59,454 nucleotides of DNA. Origin: an uncultured Thiodictyon sp. (lineage in GTDB: Bacteria; Pseudomonadota; Gammaproteobacteria; Chromatiales; Chromatiaceae). The position numbers and the translations under genes are program-made. The DNA lies in the NCBI GenBank assembly GCA_903837595.1, contig CAILVI010000155.1, positions 1 through 59,454 of the forward strand, in the 5' to 3' direction. Numbering within the stretch: the stretch's first letter is position 1; every line of letters begins with the position of its first letter. The notes under the pieces were generated by a model. It did no database searches. It was given only the letters and a program-made list of their open reading frames with translations, and was not told the DNA's origin. Shown piece after piece: positions 18,782 through 27,283 of this stretch.

Positions 18782-20026
18782 TCACTCCCGATCAGACGCA
18801 GTTGGCAGGTAAACGGCGTCCGCAGGCAGTGCGGCATCGGCCAGTGACTCGGGTAAAAACTGGAGTACCCGCACGCCCACCGCCGTGATGATTAGGGCCA
18901 CTGCCACGCCTCCGAGGCCGAGCAGGAACTCCGGGATAGTCGGACGATAGGTCGCGGTTTCGCTCTTGACGCCATCGAAGAATCCTGATTCCAGGATGAT
19001 ATGGCCAGGAAACATCTGGAGTGGGTAGGCCTGGCTGCCAATGACTAACACATACAGGGTTGCCAAACCACCCAACACCACCAGTATGCAGGCGGCCACG
19101 ATCCAGTTGCGGTCCTGCCCTAGCACCGGGTGATGAATGATTCCCAACGGGACCAGTGCGCCGATCAGGACCCAGCCGATCCAGAACAGGGCGGAATAGC
19201 GACCGCCGTCGAAGAGGACCCAATCCACCAGGCCATGAGTCTTGGCGCCATAGGCCTTGGTCAGGAAGTAGACGAGGGTGAAGTACAACATCGCCGCGAC
19301 AAAGAGCCCAAGTAGACGCTTGAGCCGCATCAGCAGCTTATCGCCCACGGGTCGACACTCCTCATGGAAGCTGAAGAGCAACACCAGGACAAAGATGGCG
19401 AGCCCATAGGCGAGCGACATGATGATAAACATGGGCGCCAGGAAGGCCGTGTCGAAGGCCTGCCGAGCAACCAGGAAACCGAAGATGGAACCGGTGGCGG
19501 TGGTCAGTGCGATCCGCCAGCCGAAGGCGAACAGCCCGATCAGTTTCTTGAATGGCGCACCCATCCGGTCGGCCATACTCCATAGATAGGCAATGACGAG
19601 CGCAATGAATCCCGTATAGAGATAGATATTCCAGGCAAAGATGGAGCGCAGATTGTAGTGTGTGAGGGCCACCAGTAGACGGTCCGGACGCCCCAGGTCG
19701 AGCACCAGGACCAGGAGCCCGCCGATCAACAGGGCCACCGCGAGCAGTCCGGACAGACGCCCCAGGGGCTGATAGGCACCTTTGCCGAAAACGGTCGCGA
19801 TGGACGCAACGTTGACCGCCCCGGAGGCGGCGATGATCAGGAATACGGCAAAGACATGGGGTACCCCCCACACTACGAAATTGTTCATCCCCGTGACCCA
19901 GTGACCCTGGTGCTCCAGATAGAGCGCGGAGAGTCCCCCCAACCCGATCACTACCGCCAGTATCCCCAGAATGCCCCAGTAGCGGCCTGGCGGGATGCGC
20001 CACTCACGATAAACGATGCGTTTCAT
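18782..20026 (-). CDS. dsrP: DsrP, NrfD-like membrane subunit of the DsrMKJOP complex
   Basis: The 414-residue protein has about ten hydrophobic helices, starting WGILGILAVVIGLGGLSALY, and matches the NrfD/PsrC family of quinone-reactive membrane subunits. In DsrMKJOP it pairs with the ferredoxin-like DsrO and exchanges electrons with the quinone pool in the inner membrane. The start MKRIVYREWRIP lies 21 nt after the dsrO stop. It is the last recognisable gene of the cluster on this strand: the next 3' features are the convergent hypothetical gene and DsrC paralogue, and no dsrN, dsrR or dsrS follows, unlike the order known from Allochromatium. Confidence 0.95.
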   Translation of the reverse strand: MKRIVYREWRIPPGRYWGILGILAVVIGLGGLSALYLEHQGHWVTGMNNFVVWGVPHVFAVFLIIAASGAVNVASIATVFGKGAYQPLGRLSGLLAVALLIGGLLVLVLDLGRPDRLLVALTHYNLRSIFAWNIYLYTGFIALVIAYLWSMADRMGAPFKKLIGLFAFGWRIALTTATGSIFGFLVARQAFDTAFLAPMFIIMSLAYGLAIFVLVLLFSFHEECRPVGDKLLMRLKRLLGLFVAAMLYFTLVYFLTKAYGAKTHGLVDWVLFDGGRYSALFWIGWVLIGALVPLGIIHHPVLGQDRNWIVAACILVVLGGLATLYVLVIGSQAYPLQMFPGHIILESGFFDGVKSETATYRPTIPEFLLGLGGVAVALIITAVGVRVLQFLPESLADAALPADAVYLPTASDRE

Positions 20027-20047
20027 GCCTGTAGTCCACTGTTTGGG

Positions 20048-20839
20048 CTAGAGGCCCGCGTAACGTACGCCGGTGTTGAGCGCCAGGTCCTCGCGGAGTT
20101 GGCGGCTGGACATCGCCTTCAGCGCCAGGCTGATGGGGCTCGCCGGGTCCTTCATGTCCCCAAAGACGATGGCGCCGTGGCCGGCGGCCGTGCAAGCATC
20201 GACGCAGGCGGTGGACGCGAGCCCATGGTCACGCCGGCTGACACATAGATTGCAACTCTCCACGCAGCCCTTGCCGCGTGGGACCCCGGTCAGTTGATCG
20301 TGCACGGCCTCGTGAATGAAGCTGCGCGCCTGGTAGGGGCAGGCCATCATGCAGTAGCGGCAGCCGATGCAGACATGTCGGTCCACCACCACGATCCCGT
20401 CCGCCCGCTTGAACGAGGCCCCGGTCGGGCAGACGTCCACACAAGGGGGGTGCTCGCAATGCTGACACATGAGCGGCAGGTTGGTCACCCGCCCGGTCAG
20501 GTTGTCCGCCAACTTGGCCTTGCGGAGCCAGACCGCCCGCTGGTCGGCCCACGCGGCCGACGACTGGGCGGCCGGCTTGGTCTGACGGTCGAGCCCGTTC
20601 TCCCGGGCGCAGGCATCGACACAGTCGCGACAACCCTCCAAGCACTTGTTCGTGTCGATCAACAGGCCCCAACGCGCGGCGGCGGTGACTGGCACGCCTT
20701 CAGTCCCAACGGCAGGGGCGGCATCGGCGAGGTGCAGGACGACCCCGGGTGCCGCCACCGCCGCCGTCACCCCCGCCGCCAGGCCGAACCAGGCTCGGCG
20801 CCCCTGGTCGATCGTCTCTTCTGGGTGCTGTTGCTTCAT
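20048..20839 (-). CDS. dsrO: DsrO, periplasmic ferredoxin-like subunit
   Basis: The 263-residue protein starts with a Tat-type leader (GRRAWFGLAAGVTAAVAAPG), which sends a folded iron-sulfur protein to the periplasm. Four cysteine clusters follow: CLEGCRDCVDAC, CQHCEHPPCVDVCPTGAS, CIGCRYCMMACPYQAR and CNLCVSRRD with a later CVDAC. These fit several [4Fe-4S] clusters as in HybA/DmsB-like subunits. Its start codon overlaps the dsrJ stop by 1 nt (TAATG), so the two are translationally coupled. It passes electrons between the DsrJ side and the membrane protein DsrP. Confidence 0.95.
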   Translation of the reverse strand: MKQQHPEETIDQGRRAWFGLAAGVTAAVAAPGVVLHLADAAPAVGTEGVPVTAAARWGLLIDTNKCLEGCRDCVDACARENGLDRQTKPAAQSSAAWADQRAVWLRKAKLADNLTGRVTNLPLMCQHCEHPPCVDVCPTGASFKRADGIVVVDRHVCIGCRYCMMACPYQARSFIHEAVHDQLTGVPRGKGCVESCNLCVSRRDHGLASTACVDACTAAGHGAIVFGDMKDPASPISLALKAMSSRQLREDLALNTGVRYAGL

Positions 20840-21291
20840 TATTGATTGGTCCGGCGTAGGTCGTTCTCGGGCATGCCACCAGCCGCTTCGCTCAGTGGCG
20901 CACCCCGGGGCACCGCGGCATGGCAGTCGAAACAGTCGACCTTGACGGCGGCGAAGGCGTGGCAGGCAGAGCAGAACTGGTGTTTTTCGTTGACGGCCAC
21001 CGGCTGGCCATCGGCGGCGCGGCTCACGTGACAGTCGATACAACCGGCCAGGCTGTCACGGGTGCCGCGGATGCCCTGGTGAACCGTGGCGTCACGTTGG
21101 TGTTTGATCAGTTCCATATGGTTGCGCCGCATGAACGCCGTGGGCGCGACGCAGTCGTCGAGCGCGGCGGCCCGTGAGCCGGGCCGCACGTAGCACTGCC
21201 CATCACCCGCCAGGACGCACTGAGCGACCAACGCACAGCACAGGCCGAGCAGGATAAGACCGGCCCGGGTTGGGATCAGACCGCTCACCAT
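20839..21291 (-). CDS. dsrJ: DsrJ, periplasmic triheme cytochrome c
   Basis: A signal-anchor-like helix (AGLILLGLCCALVAQCVLA) is followed by a mature part with exactly three CxxCH motifs: CIDCH, CSACH and CFDCH. Upstream, DDCVAPTAFMRRNH provides the Cys and His expected as unusual distal ligands in DsrJ. The protein is the triheme c-type subunit of DsrMKJOP. The start is either ATG 21291 or ATG 21300; longer versions would run into dsrL, whose stop is at 21326. The gene is coupled to dsrO through a 1-nt overlap. Confidence 0.93.
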   Translation of the reverse strand: MVSGLIPTRAGLILLGLCCALVAQCVLAGDGQCYVRPGSRAAALDDCVAPTAFMRRNHMELIKHQRDATVHQGIRGTRDSLAGCIDCHVSRAADGQPVAVNEKHQFCSACHAFAAVKVDCFDCHAAVPRGAPLSEAAGGMPENDLRRTNQ

Positions 21292-21325
21292 CCCACACAT
21301 CCCAAATGCATTGGCCCGCGGCCAC

Positions 21326-23290
21326 TCACTCACCCAGCCCCATTTTGATGTAGCCGGTGGGGCAGACGTCCGCGCAGATGTGGCAGCCGATACACTTGGC
21401 ATAGTCGGTGGCGACATAGCGACCGGTGGTCCGCTCCGACTTGGGCGTCCGATAGACGGCACCCTGCGGGCAGTAGATCACGCAGTTGTCACACTCGAAG
21501 CACAAGCCGCAGGACATGCAGCGCTTGGCCTCGTCGAGCGCCTGCACATCCGTGAGCCCGATGACCCGTTCCTTGAAGTGACCGAGCACCACTTCGGCCC
21601 CCGGTACCTGTTCCTCACGCACGTTCTGCGGGTGATAGTTGAAGTGACCGAGGAACAGTTCGTCTTGCGCGATGACCTCGGCGCTGGAACGATCGTCATA
21701 GTTATGGACGGCCCAGTTGCCGTCATCGGTGCCGCGCAGGTCACCCCGGGCCTCGATACTGAAGGGCTCGGGGGTCCGCTTGACCTCGGCCAGTTTGTCC
21801 AGCAGGTTGAAATGATGGACGTCGACCTTGGGACGGCGGCGTTTCTCGGCCTGGCGCAAGTAGGCATCAATGGAGTCCGCCGCGACCCAGGCCTGACCGA
21901 TGGCGGTGGTCAGGAGGTGTGGGCGGATGATGTCACCGGCGACAAAATGGCCGGCGCGCTCCGGCACCTGGCCAAACTTGTCCGCGTTGATGAACCCGCG
22001 GCCGTTGTCGAAGGCCGTGAGGCCAGTCAGGTCCCCACCCTGGCCGATGGCCGAGACGATGAGGTCCGCCGCGAGGACCCGCTCGGTCCCCTCGACCGGG
22101 CTGGGACGCCCATTGGTCAGCCGGCAGTCGGCGACCTTGAGGCCGGTGGCCCGACCGTCGCCCCCCACGATCAACTCTAACGGCATCACGCCGTCGAGGA
22201 TGGTGACACCCTCGTAAGTGGCGTCATGGACCTCGTGCTCGGAGGCGGTCATCTGCGCGCGGGCGAAGAGCGATGTCAGGGTGACCTCGGCGCCCTCGGC
22301 CGCGGCGCTCAAGGCGGCATCGTGTGCGACATAGCCGTCGTGCACCACGGTTTCGGGCAGTTCCCGGTGGCCGGCCTTGGTGATGTGACCGAGGCGGCGC
22401 GCCACTGAGACCACGTCGATGGAGGTGTCCCCGCCCCCGACACAGACCACCCGCTGCGCCGTGACCTTCATCCGGCCTTCGTTGAAGGCCTTGAGGAAGG
22501 CCACACCCGAGACACAGTTAGGTGTGCCCTCCCAGCCCGGCACCGGCAGCCCACGGCCACTCTGGCAGCCGATCGCCCACAGCACGGCGTCGAAGTCACG
22601 CTCCAGGTCGGCGACCTGCACGTCCACCCCGACCCGGGTCTTGAAGCGGACCTCAATATCACCTAAGTCCAGGATGCGCTGGATCTCCGCGTCCAGGTGG
22701 CCACGCGGCACCCGGTAGCCGGGGATGCCGTAGCGGAACATGCCGCCCAGGCGTTCATTGGACTCCAAGATGGTGCAGGCGTGGCCCTTGCGCCGCAACT
22801 GATAGGCGGCGGCCAAGCCAGCAGGCCCGCCGCCGATGATGGCGACACGCTGCCCGGTCAGCGGGGGCGCCGCGGCAAAGCGATAACCGTTGGCAATGGC
22901 AGTGTCGCCAATGAACTGCTCCACCGCGTTGATCCCGACCGCCGACTCCAGCTCGGTGCGGTTACACCCGGACTGACAGGGCGCCGGACAGACCCGGCCC
23001 ATCAGGGCGGGGAAGGGGTTCGCATCGGTGGCGCGGCGAAAGGCGTATTCCTGCCAGGTCAGATCCGACGGCGGCTTCTCCTGCTGGCGCACAATCGCGA
23101 GCCACCCCCGGATATCCTCACCGGACGGACAACTGGCCTGGCACGGCGGTGTCTTATGGATATAGGTGGGGCACTTGTGAGAGCGATCCTGGGCAAAAAT
23201 CTTGTCGGTCCAGGACTCCCAGTCCTGCTGACCGTCCGCGTAGCGGCGCCAGGAGGGCTTGGTGTTGATCTCGTGAGCGGGGGTCGCCAT
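21326..23290 (-). CDS. dsrL: DsrL, NAD(P)H:acceptor iron-sulfur flavoprotein
   Basis: The 654-residue protein has the layout of GltD-like flavoproteins with a C-terminal ferredoxin domain. N-terminal cysteines (CQASCPSGEDIRGW and CPAPCQSGCNR) bind a cluster. The FAD site GGGPAGLAAAYQLRRKGH and the NAD(P) site CVGGGDTSIDVVSVARRLG follow. The end has CMSCGLCFECDNCVIYC and CIGCHICADVCPTGYI for two [4Fe-4S] clusters. DsrL accepts electrons from oxidative DsrAB and reduces NAD+; its presence inside the operon is a marker of sulfur oxidisers. Spacing to dsrK is 104 bp. Confidence 0.95.
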   Translation of the reverse strand: MATPAHEINTKPSWRRYADGQQDWESWTDKIFAQDRSHKCPTYIHKTPPCQASCPSGEDIRGWLAIVRQQEKPPSDLTWQEYAFRRATDANPFPALMGRVCPAPCQSGCNRTELESAVGINAVEQFIGDTAIANGYRFAAAPPLTGQRVAIIGGGPAGLAAAYQLRRKGHACTILESNERLGGMFRYGIPGYRVPRGHLDAEIQRILDLGDIEVRFKTRVGVDVQVADLERDFDAVLWAIGCQSGRGLPVPGWEGTPNCVSGVAFLKAFNEGRMKVTAQRVVCVGGGDTSIDVVSVARRLGHITKAGHRELPETVVHDGYVAHDAALSAAAEGAEVTLTSLFARAQMTASEHEVHDATYEGVTILDGVMPLELIVGGDGRATGLKVADCRLTNGRPSPVEGTERVLAADLIVSAIGQGGDLTGLTAFDNGRGFINADKFGQVPERAGHFVAGDIIRPHLLTTAIGQAWVAADSIDAYLRQAEKRRRPKVDVHHFNLLDKLAEVKRTPEPFSIEARGDLRGTDDGNWAVHNYDDRSSAEVIAQDELFLGHFNYHPQNVREEQVPGAEVVLGHFKERVIGLTDVQALDEAKRCMSCGLCFECDNCVIYCPQGAVYRTPKSERTTGRYVATDYAKCIGCHICADVCPTGYIKMGLGE

Positions 23291-23394
23291 CGCATGTCTC
23301 TCCTAACCAGCCGAATACTGGGGGTTGTTATCACTGGACAGCCCGATTCCAAGCACCGCTGCCGCCGGATCCGGCGTCAAACCAGCGGCCGGGC

Positions 23395-24951
23395 TCACTG
23401 CGCATCATCCTCGTCGTCAGCGCGGCCCTGCGCCCCGTCGTCATCATCAGCGTCGTCATCCCGCGGGGTGAGAATGATGGCGTTCGACACCAGTTGGTGG
23501 AGACTGATGACCTGGTCCATCTCCATGCCATAAAAGGGCAGGATCTTGGTGAACTGGCTCTTGCAGATGGCACAGATGGCGACCATGTGCGTGACGCACT
23601 TCTCTTGGATGACGTTGTTCAGCGCCTCCATCCGTGGCTTGGCACCTTTGACCCGCAGTTCGATCAGGTCGTCGGTGAGTAGCCCGCCGCCGCCGCCGCA
23701 ACAAAAGGTCCGGTCGCGGATGGTCTCCTCGTCCATGTCATAGAAGTGGTTACAGGTGGCGCGGATAATGGCTCGCGGGATCTCGAACTGGCCGCCCGGC
23801 GTATCGCCCATGCGTGAGGCGCGCGCGACGTTGCAGGAGTCATGGAAGGTGAGCACCTTGTCGTCGTTGTGGCTCTTGTCGAGCGTCAGCCGGCCCTGTT
23901 GGATGAGGTCGTAAGTGAATTCGCAGATGTGCTGGGGCACCGGGTAGCGCGGGTCGAGAAAATCCCAGGGACCGGCCAGGCTATTGAGAAAGCTATAGCC
24001 GACGCGCCAGGCATGACCGCACTCGCCGAAGACGATGCGCTTGACCTTGAGCTGGATGGCGGCCTCACGGATGCGCAGCGCCACCTTGCGCATGTTCTCG
24101 TAGGACCCGATGAAGAGGCCAAAGTTGGCGGCCTCGGAGGCCAATGAACTGAAGGTCCAGGTGAGGCCCGACTCGTGCATGACCTTGCCATACCCGATCA
24201 AGCCATCGACATGGGGCTCAGCAAAGAAGTCGGCCGAGGGGGTGACGAACAGCACCTCCGCACCCACCTGGTCGATCGGGTAACGCACGTGCACCCCGGT
24301 GTCGTCGAAGACGTCCTCCTCGAGCCCCTCCAGGGTATCGATCAGGGCCGGCCCGGGCAGCCCCAGATTATTGCCGATCTTATAGACCTTACCGATGATC
24401 TCATTGCAATATTTCTGCCCGACGCCGATTGCGTCCATGATCTCCCGGGCGGCCATGGAGACCTCGGCGGTATCGATGCCATAGGGGCAGAACACCGAAC
24501 AGCGGCGACACTGGGAGCACTGATGAAAGTAGCTGTACCAATCGTCCAGGACCTCTTTGGTAAAATCCTCGGCACCGACCAGTTTGGGGAACAGTCGCCC
24601 GGCCGAAGTGAAATACCGCCGATAGACCTTGCGCATGAGGTCCTGGCGCCCGACCGGCATGTTCTTCGGGTCCTGGGTGCCCAGGAAATAGTGGCACTTG
24701 TCGGTGCAGGCACCGCACTTGACACAGGAATCCAGATAGACGCGCAGTGACCGATAGCGGGTGAGGAGCTCGCCCATCTTCTCGATCGCCCGCTCTTGCC
24801 AATTCTCAACCAACTCACCGGGGAAACCCAGCGGCGCCTGAAACTCAGGTTTGGACAGGAAAGGCGAACTGTGCGCCATCGTCCCGGGCGTGACCGGAGG
24901 CACCTGCGGGTACTGGCACAGCGTCGGGACTTTAAAGGTGGCCTTAGCCAT
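23395..24951 (-). CDS. dsrK: DsrK, HdrD-like catalytic subunit
   Basis: The 518-residue protein carries two ferredoxin motifs (CVKCGACTDKCHYF near residue 75 and CSQCRRCSVFCPYGID) and a C-terminal CCG domain (SCNVARASRMGDTPGG, then FCCGGGGGLL and CAICKSQF). This is the HdrD-like non-cubane [4Fe-4S] site thought to react with the DsrC trisulfide or disulfide. It is cytoplasmic and anchored by DsrM. The last 25 residues form a very acidic tail rich in Asp (DDDADDDDG), longer and more acidic than I would expect for the core family. The start follows the dsrM stop by 19 nt. Confidence 0.95.
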   Translation of the reverse strand: MAKATFKVPTLCQYPQVPPVTPGTMAHSSPFLSKPEFQAPLGFPGELVENWQERAIEKMGELLTRYRSLRVYLDSCVKCGACTDKCHYFLGTQDPKNMPVGRQDLMRKVYRRYFTSAGRLFPKLVGAEDFTKEVLDDWYSYFHQCSQCRRCSVFCPYGIDTAEVSMAAREIMDAIGVGQKYCNEIIGKVYKIGNNLGLPGPALIDTLEGLEEDVFDDTGVHVRYPIDQVGAEVLFVTPSADFFAEPHVDGLIGYGKVMHESGLTWTFSSLASEAANFGLFIGSYENMRKVALRIREAAIQLKVKRIVFGECGHAWRVGYSFLNSLAGPWDFLDPRYPVPQHICEFTYDLIQQGRLTLDKSHNDDKVLTFHDSCNVARASRMGDTPGGQFEIPRAIIRATCNHFYDMDEETIRDRTFCCGGGGGLLTDDLIELRVKGAKPRMEALNNVIQEKCVTHMVAICAICKSQFTKILPFYGMEMDQVISLHQLVSNAIILTPRDDDADDDDGAQGRADDEDDAQ

Positions 24952-24970
24952 GATTCAACCTCGTGTGCAG

Positions 24971-25702
24971 TCAGGGGCGCTCAAGACGTGAGGCCCAGGC
25001 AACGAGATGTCGACGCTCCCGGGGGTTGTCCACCTGGTTGCGCGTCGGGCTGAAAAAGAGCCCGGGGGCATGCAATAACTTGCTATACGGGAAGATGACC
25101 ATCAGACCGGCGACCAACGCCAGATGGAACAGCAGCACGGGATCGGCCGGCAAGGGATTGAGAGTGAAACGGTAGAGGCCGATGATGAAGGTCTTGACCG
25201 CCACGATATCGGTATGGACCAAGAAATGGATCATCAATCCGCTCGCCCCGATCAGGAACAGAAGTGCGAGCATCAGGTGGTCGGCGCATGCGGAGATATA
25301 GCGCACCCGATCCACCAGGAAGCGCCGTGCCCACAGGCCCGCGAGGCCGATCATCATGGCGAATCCCGCATAGACGCCGAACGGTTGAATGAACTCGATG
25401 AACGCCGGAACCGGGTTCAGGAAATAACGAAGGTGGCGCAAGGTCACCAGGAAAAGTCCAAAGTGAAACAGCCAACCGAACATCCAGGTCCACTTGTTAC
25501 CGCGAAACAGGCTCTCGAACAAGACCACTTCACGCGTCATCCGCAATACTACCCCGCCCCGGGCCGTCGGTGCCGGGGTGGTCGGGATCTTGAGCGGGGC
25601 CGGCGTAAGGGTATACTGGACAACCTTGTAGGTCAGCCCGGAGACAAACACCAGAGCGGCACCATAGAACACGTAGGCATAGAGTTCAGTCAGAAACGGC
25701 AT
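24971..25702 (-). CDS. dsrM: DsrM, NarI-like membrane cytochrome b
   Basis: The 243-residue membrane protein has five to six hydrophobic helices, starting YAYVFYGAALVFVSGLTYKV, and histidines in helices (WLFHFGLFLVTLRHLRYFL and HLALVAGLMV) suited to bind haem b, as in NarI. It anchors DsrK and connects it to menaquinone or ubiquinone. It lies 58 bp after dsrC, and 19 nt separate it from dsrK. Confidence 0.94.
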   Translation of the reverse strand: MPFLTELYAYVFYGAALVFVSGLTYKVVQYTLTPAPLKIPTTPAPTARGGVVLRMTREVVLFESLFRGNKWTWMFGWLFHFGLFLVTLRHLRYFLNPVPAFIEFIQPFGVYAGFAMMIGLAGLWARRFLVDRVRYISACADHLMLALLFLIGASGLMIHFLVHTDIVAVKTFIIGLYRFTLNPLPADPVLLFHLALVAGLMVIFPYSKLLHAPGLFFSPTRNQVDNPRERRHLVAWASRLERP

Positions 25703-25760
25703 ACGCTACCTCAGTGGGACCTGGCGCCGGGCGCACATGGCCGTGCTGCCAAACCAGCGG

Positions 25761-26099
25761 TCAGACGCAGCCGGTCGGCTTCGGCAGGCCGGCGAAGCGG
25801 CATGCCTGCTTGGCCGGGCCGTAAGGAAACAGACTGTACAGATACTTGCTGTTGCCCTTCTCCGCACCCAGCTTCTTACCCACCGCCTTGGTGAGCACGC
25901 GCACCGCGGGGGCGATCTGGTACTCCTCGTAGTAGGCGCGCAGAAAGTTGATGATGTCCCAATGATCATCGGTCAGTTCCAGGTTGTCCTGCTTCGCCAT
26001 CACCGTGGCGACGCCGGGCACCCATTCGTTCAGGTCGGCCAGATAGCCCTCTTCATCCACGGCCAAGTGTTTGCCATCGACATCGATTGTGTCAGCCAT
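25761..26099 (-). CDS. dsrC: DsrC, sulfur-carrier protein with both redox cysteines
   Basis: The 112-residue protein has the typical DsrC/TusE fold pattern and ends CRFAGLPKPTGCV, with Cys111 (the penultimate residue) and Cys100 ten residues earlier. These form the flexible arm that enters DsrAB and carries the substrate sulfur as persulfide or trisulfide. Substrate delivery runs from TusA through DsrEFH to DsrC and on to DsrAB. A GAGAATCGC stretch precedes the start, so the ribosome site is moderate. Compare the cysteine-free paralogue at 17668-18006. Confidence 0.97.
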   Translation of the reverse strand: MADTIDVDGKHLAVDEEGYLADLNEWVPGVATVMAKQDNLELTDDHWDIINFLRAYYEEYQIAPAVRVLTKAVGKKLGAEKGNSKYLYSLFPYGPAKQACRFAGLPKPTGCV

Positions 26100-26134
26100 T
26101 GCGATTCTCCAGAAACGTTTTATAGGTTCAAAAA

Positions 26135-26443
26135 CTACAGCCAGGCCTGAACCTTGGCGCTCTGCACGGCCAGCTCCACGAATCCCGCGTAATCAACGAC
26201 GTCGATACCGGGAAGCAGGCGCTCAGCGGCAAACCCCCGCGCCTTCAGATCCGGGCCAAGCACATAGACTTTAACCCGCGCCAATGCGGCCGTAACCAAA
26301 GGCACCGCACTGGTGCCTCGTAGCCCGGCGTAGACGCCGTCCTCGATCAGCAGCACGGCGGCGCCGGGCGCGGCGACTTTCAGGCAGGAGGCGAGCGAAT
26401 TGCGCTCGAAGGGTGATTTGTTGACGGTGTGCAGGATGCTCAT
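26135..26443 (-). CDS. dsrH: DsrH, sulfurtransferase subunit
   Basis: The 102-residue protein has the DsrH/TusB start MSILHTVNKSPFERNSLASC, with the conserved cysteine at position 20. It forms the heterohexamer DsrE2F2H2, which takes up sulfane sulfur and hands it to DsrC. It is packed 10 nt after dsrF and 35 nt before dsrC in the transcription order. Confidence 0.95.
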   Translation of the reverse strand: MSILHTVNKSPFERNSLASCLKVAAPGAAVLLIEDGVYAGLRGTSAVPLVTAALARVKVYVLGPDLKARGFAAERLLPGIDVVDYAGFVELAVQSAKVQAWL

Positions 26444-26453
26444 GGAACCCCCG

Positions 26454-26864
26454 TTAGAAGCTGAATACCACGTCGGCCGCGTCCATCAGAGCCGTGACGC
26501 GCGGCGCATCGACCACCGTGACGATGTTCTCGACGGTCTCTTGCGTGTCGGGGTCGTCCCAGGCGATCCGCATCAGGTCGTCCGGCATGAGACCGCGCGC
26601 GGTCAGCGACTCGCCGTCGACGAAGATGGACTTGACCTCGTAGTCACCCAGGGTGCGGTAGGTCGGGGAAAAGTTCTTCATCCCGATCCCGCTCGGATCC
26701 TGTCCCTTGATGAGCTGATAGACGCCGTCGTCCATGAACAGCAGACTCACCTCCTGATCGAAGGCGGCACCGATCAGGACCACCTCCAGCGACTCCCACG
26801 CATAGACGGTACCGTAGGGTGCCTTTCGGTTCAGGTACAGGAATTTCTTAATTGTTTCCGACAT
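26454..26864 (-). CDS. dsrF: DsrF, sulfurtransferase subunit
   Basis: The 136-residue protein matches DsrF/TusC: KFLYLNRKAPYGTVYAWESL at the start and VSLLFMDDGVYQLIKGQDP in the middle. It is a structural subunit of DsrEFH and lacks the catalytic cysteine of DsrE. It starts 12 nt after the dsrE stop. Confidence 0.95.
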   Translation of the reverse strand: MSETIKKFLYLNRKAPYGTVYAWESLEVVLIGAAFDQEVSLLFMDDGVYQLIKGQDPSGIGMKNFSPTYRTLGDYEVKSIFVDGESLTARGLMPDDLMRIAWDDPDTQETVENIVTVVDAPRVTALMDAADVVFSF

Positions 26865-26876
26865 GACCTGCGCCCC

Positions 26877-27269
26877 TCAGTCGCCGAAGACGACGAGACG
26901 ATCGGCCTGGATCGCCGCCTCGACCAACTGTCCCAGACCGGAGATCCGAAATCCGGGGTGGATATTCGTCGCGTCCTTCTTATTACGGGTCGCCTCACCC
27001 TCGTCCACGACCCCGCGACGCTGGGCCGCGGCCACGCAGACCACCAGGTCCAGGTCATACTGCTCGGCCAGGGCCGCCCACCGGTTGACGATGTGCCGGT
27101 CATCCTGGGGCGGGGTGGTGAGTCGCGTGGCGTTGTTGACCCCGTCGTGATAGAAAAAGACACGGAAGATCGCGTGCCCCTGCTCCAACGCCGCCTTAGC
27201 GAAGAAGTAGGCGGTATCCGCCGCCTGATGCTGGTAGGGTCCCTCATTGATCTGAAGTGCAAACTTCAT
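26877..27269 (-). CDS. dsrE: DsrE, sulfur-accepting subunit of DsrEFH
   Basis: The start MKFALQINEGPYQHQAADTA is the DsrE/TusD pattern, so ATG 27269 is used; a longer frame upstream runs into dsrB. The product is 130 residues. The conserved cysteine sits in DLVVCVAAAQRRG (near residue 78) and is the persulfide-carrying residue in the family. DsrE, DsrF and DsrH together are found in sulfur oxidisers and are absent from sulfate reducers, which supports the oxidative direction of this pathway. Confidence 0.96.
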   Translation of the reverse strand: MKFALQINEGPYQHQAADTAYFFAKAALEQGHAIFRVFFYHDGVNNATRLTTPPQDDRHIVNRWAALAEQYDLDLVVCVAAAQRRGVVDEGEATRNKKDATNIHPGFRISGLGQLVEAAIQADRLVVFGD

Positions 27270-27283
27270 GGCGACCTCGGGGC

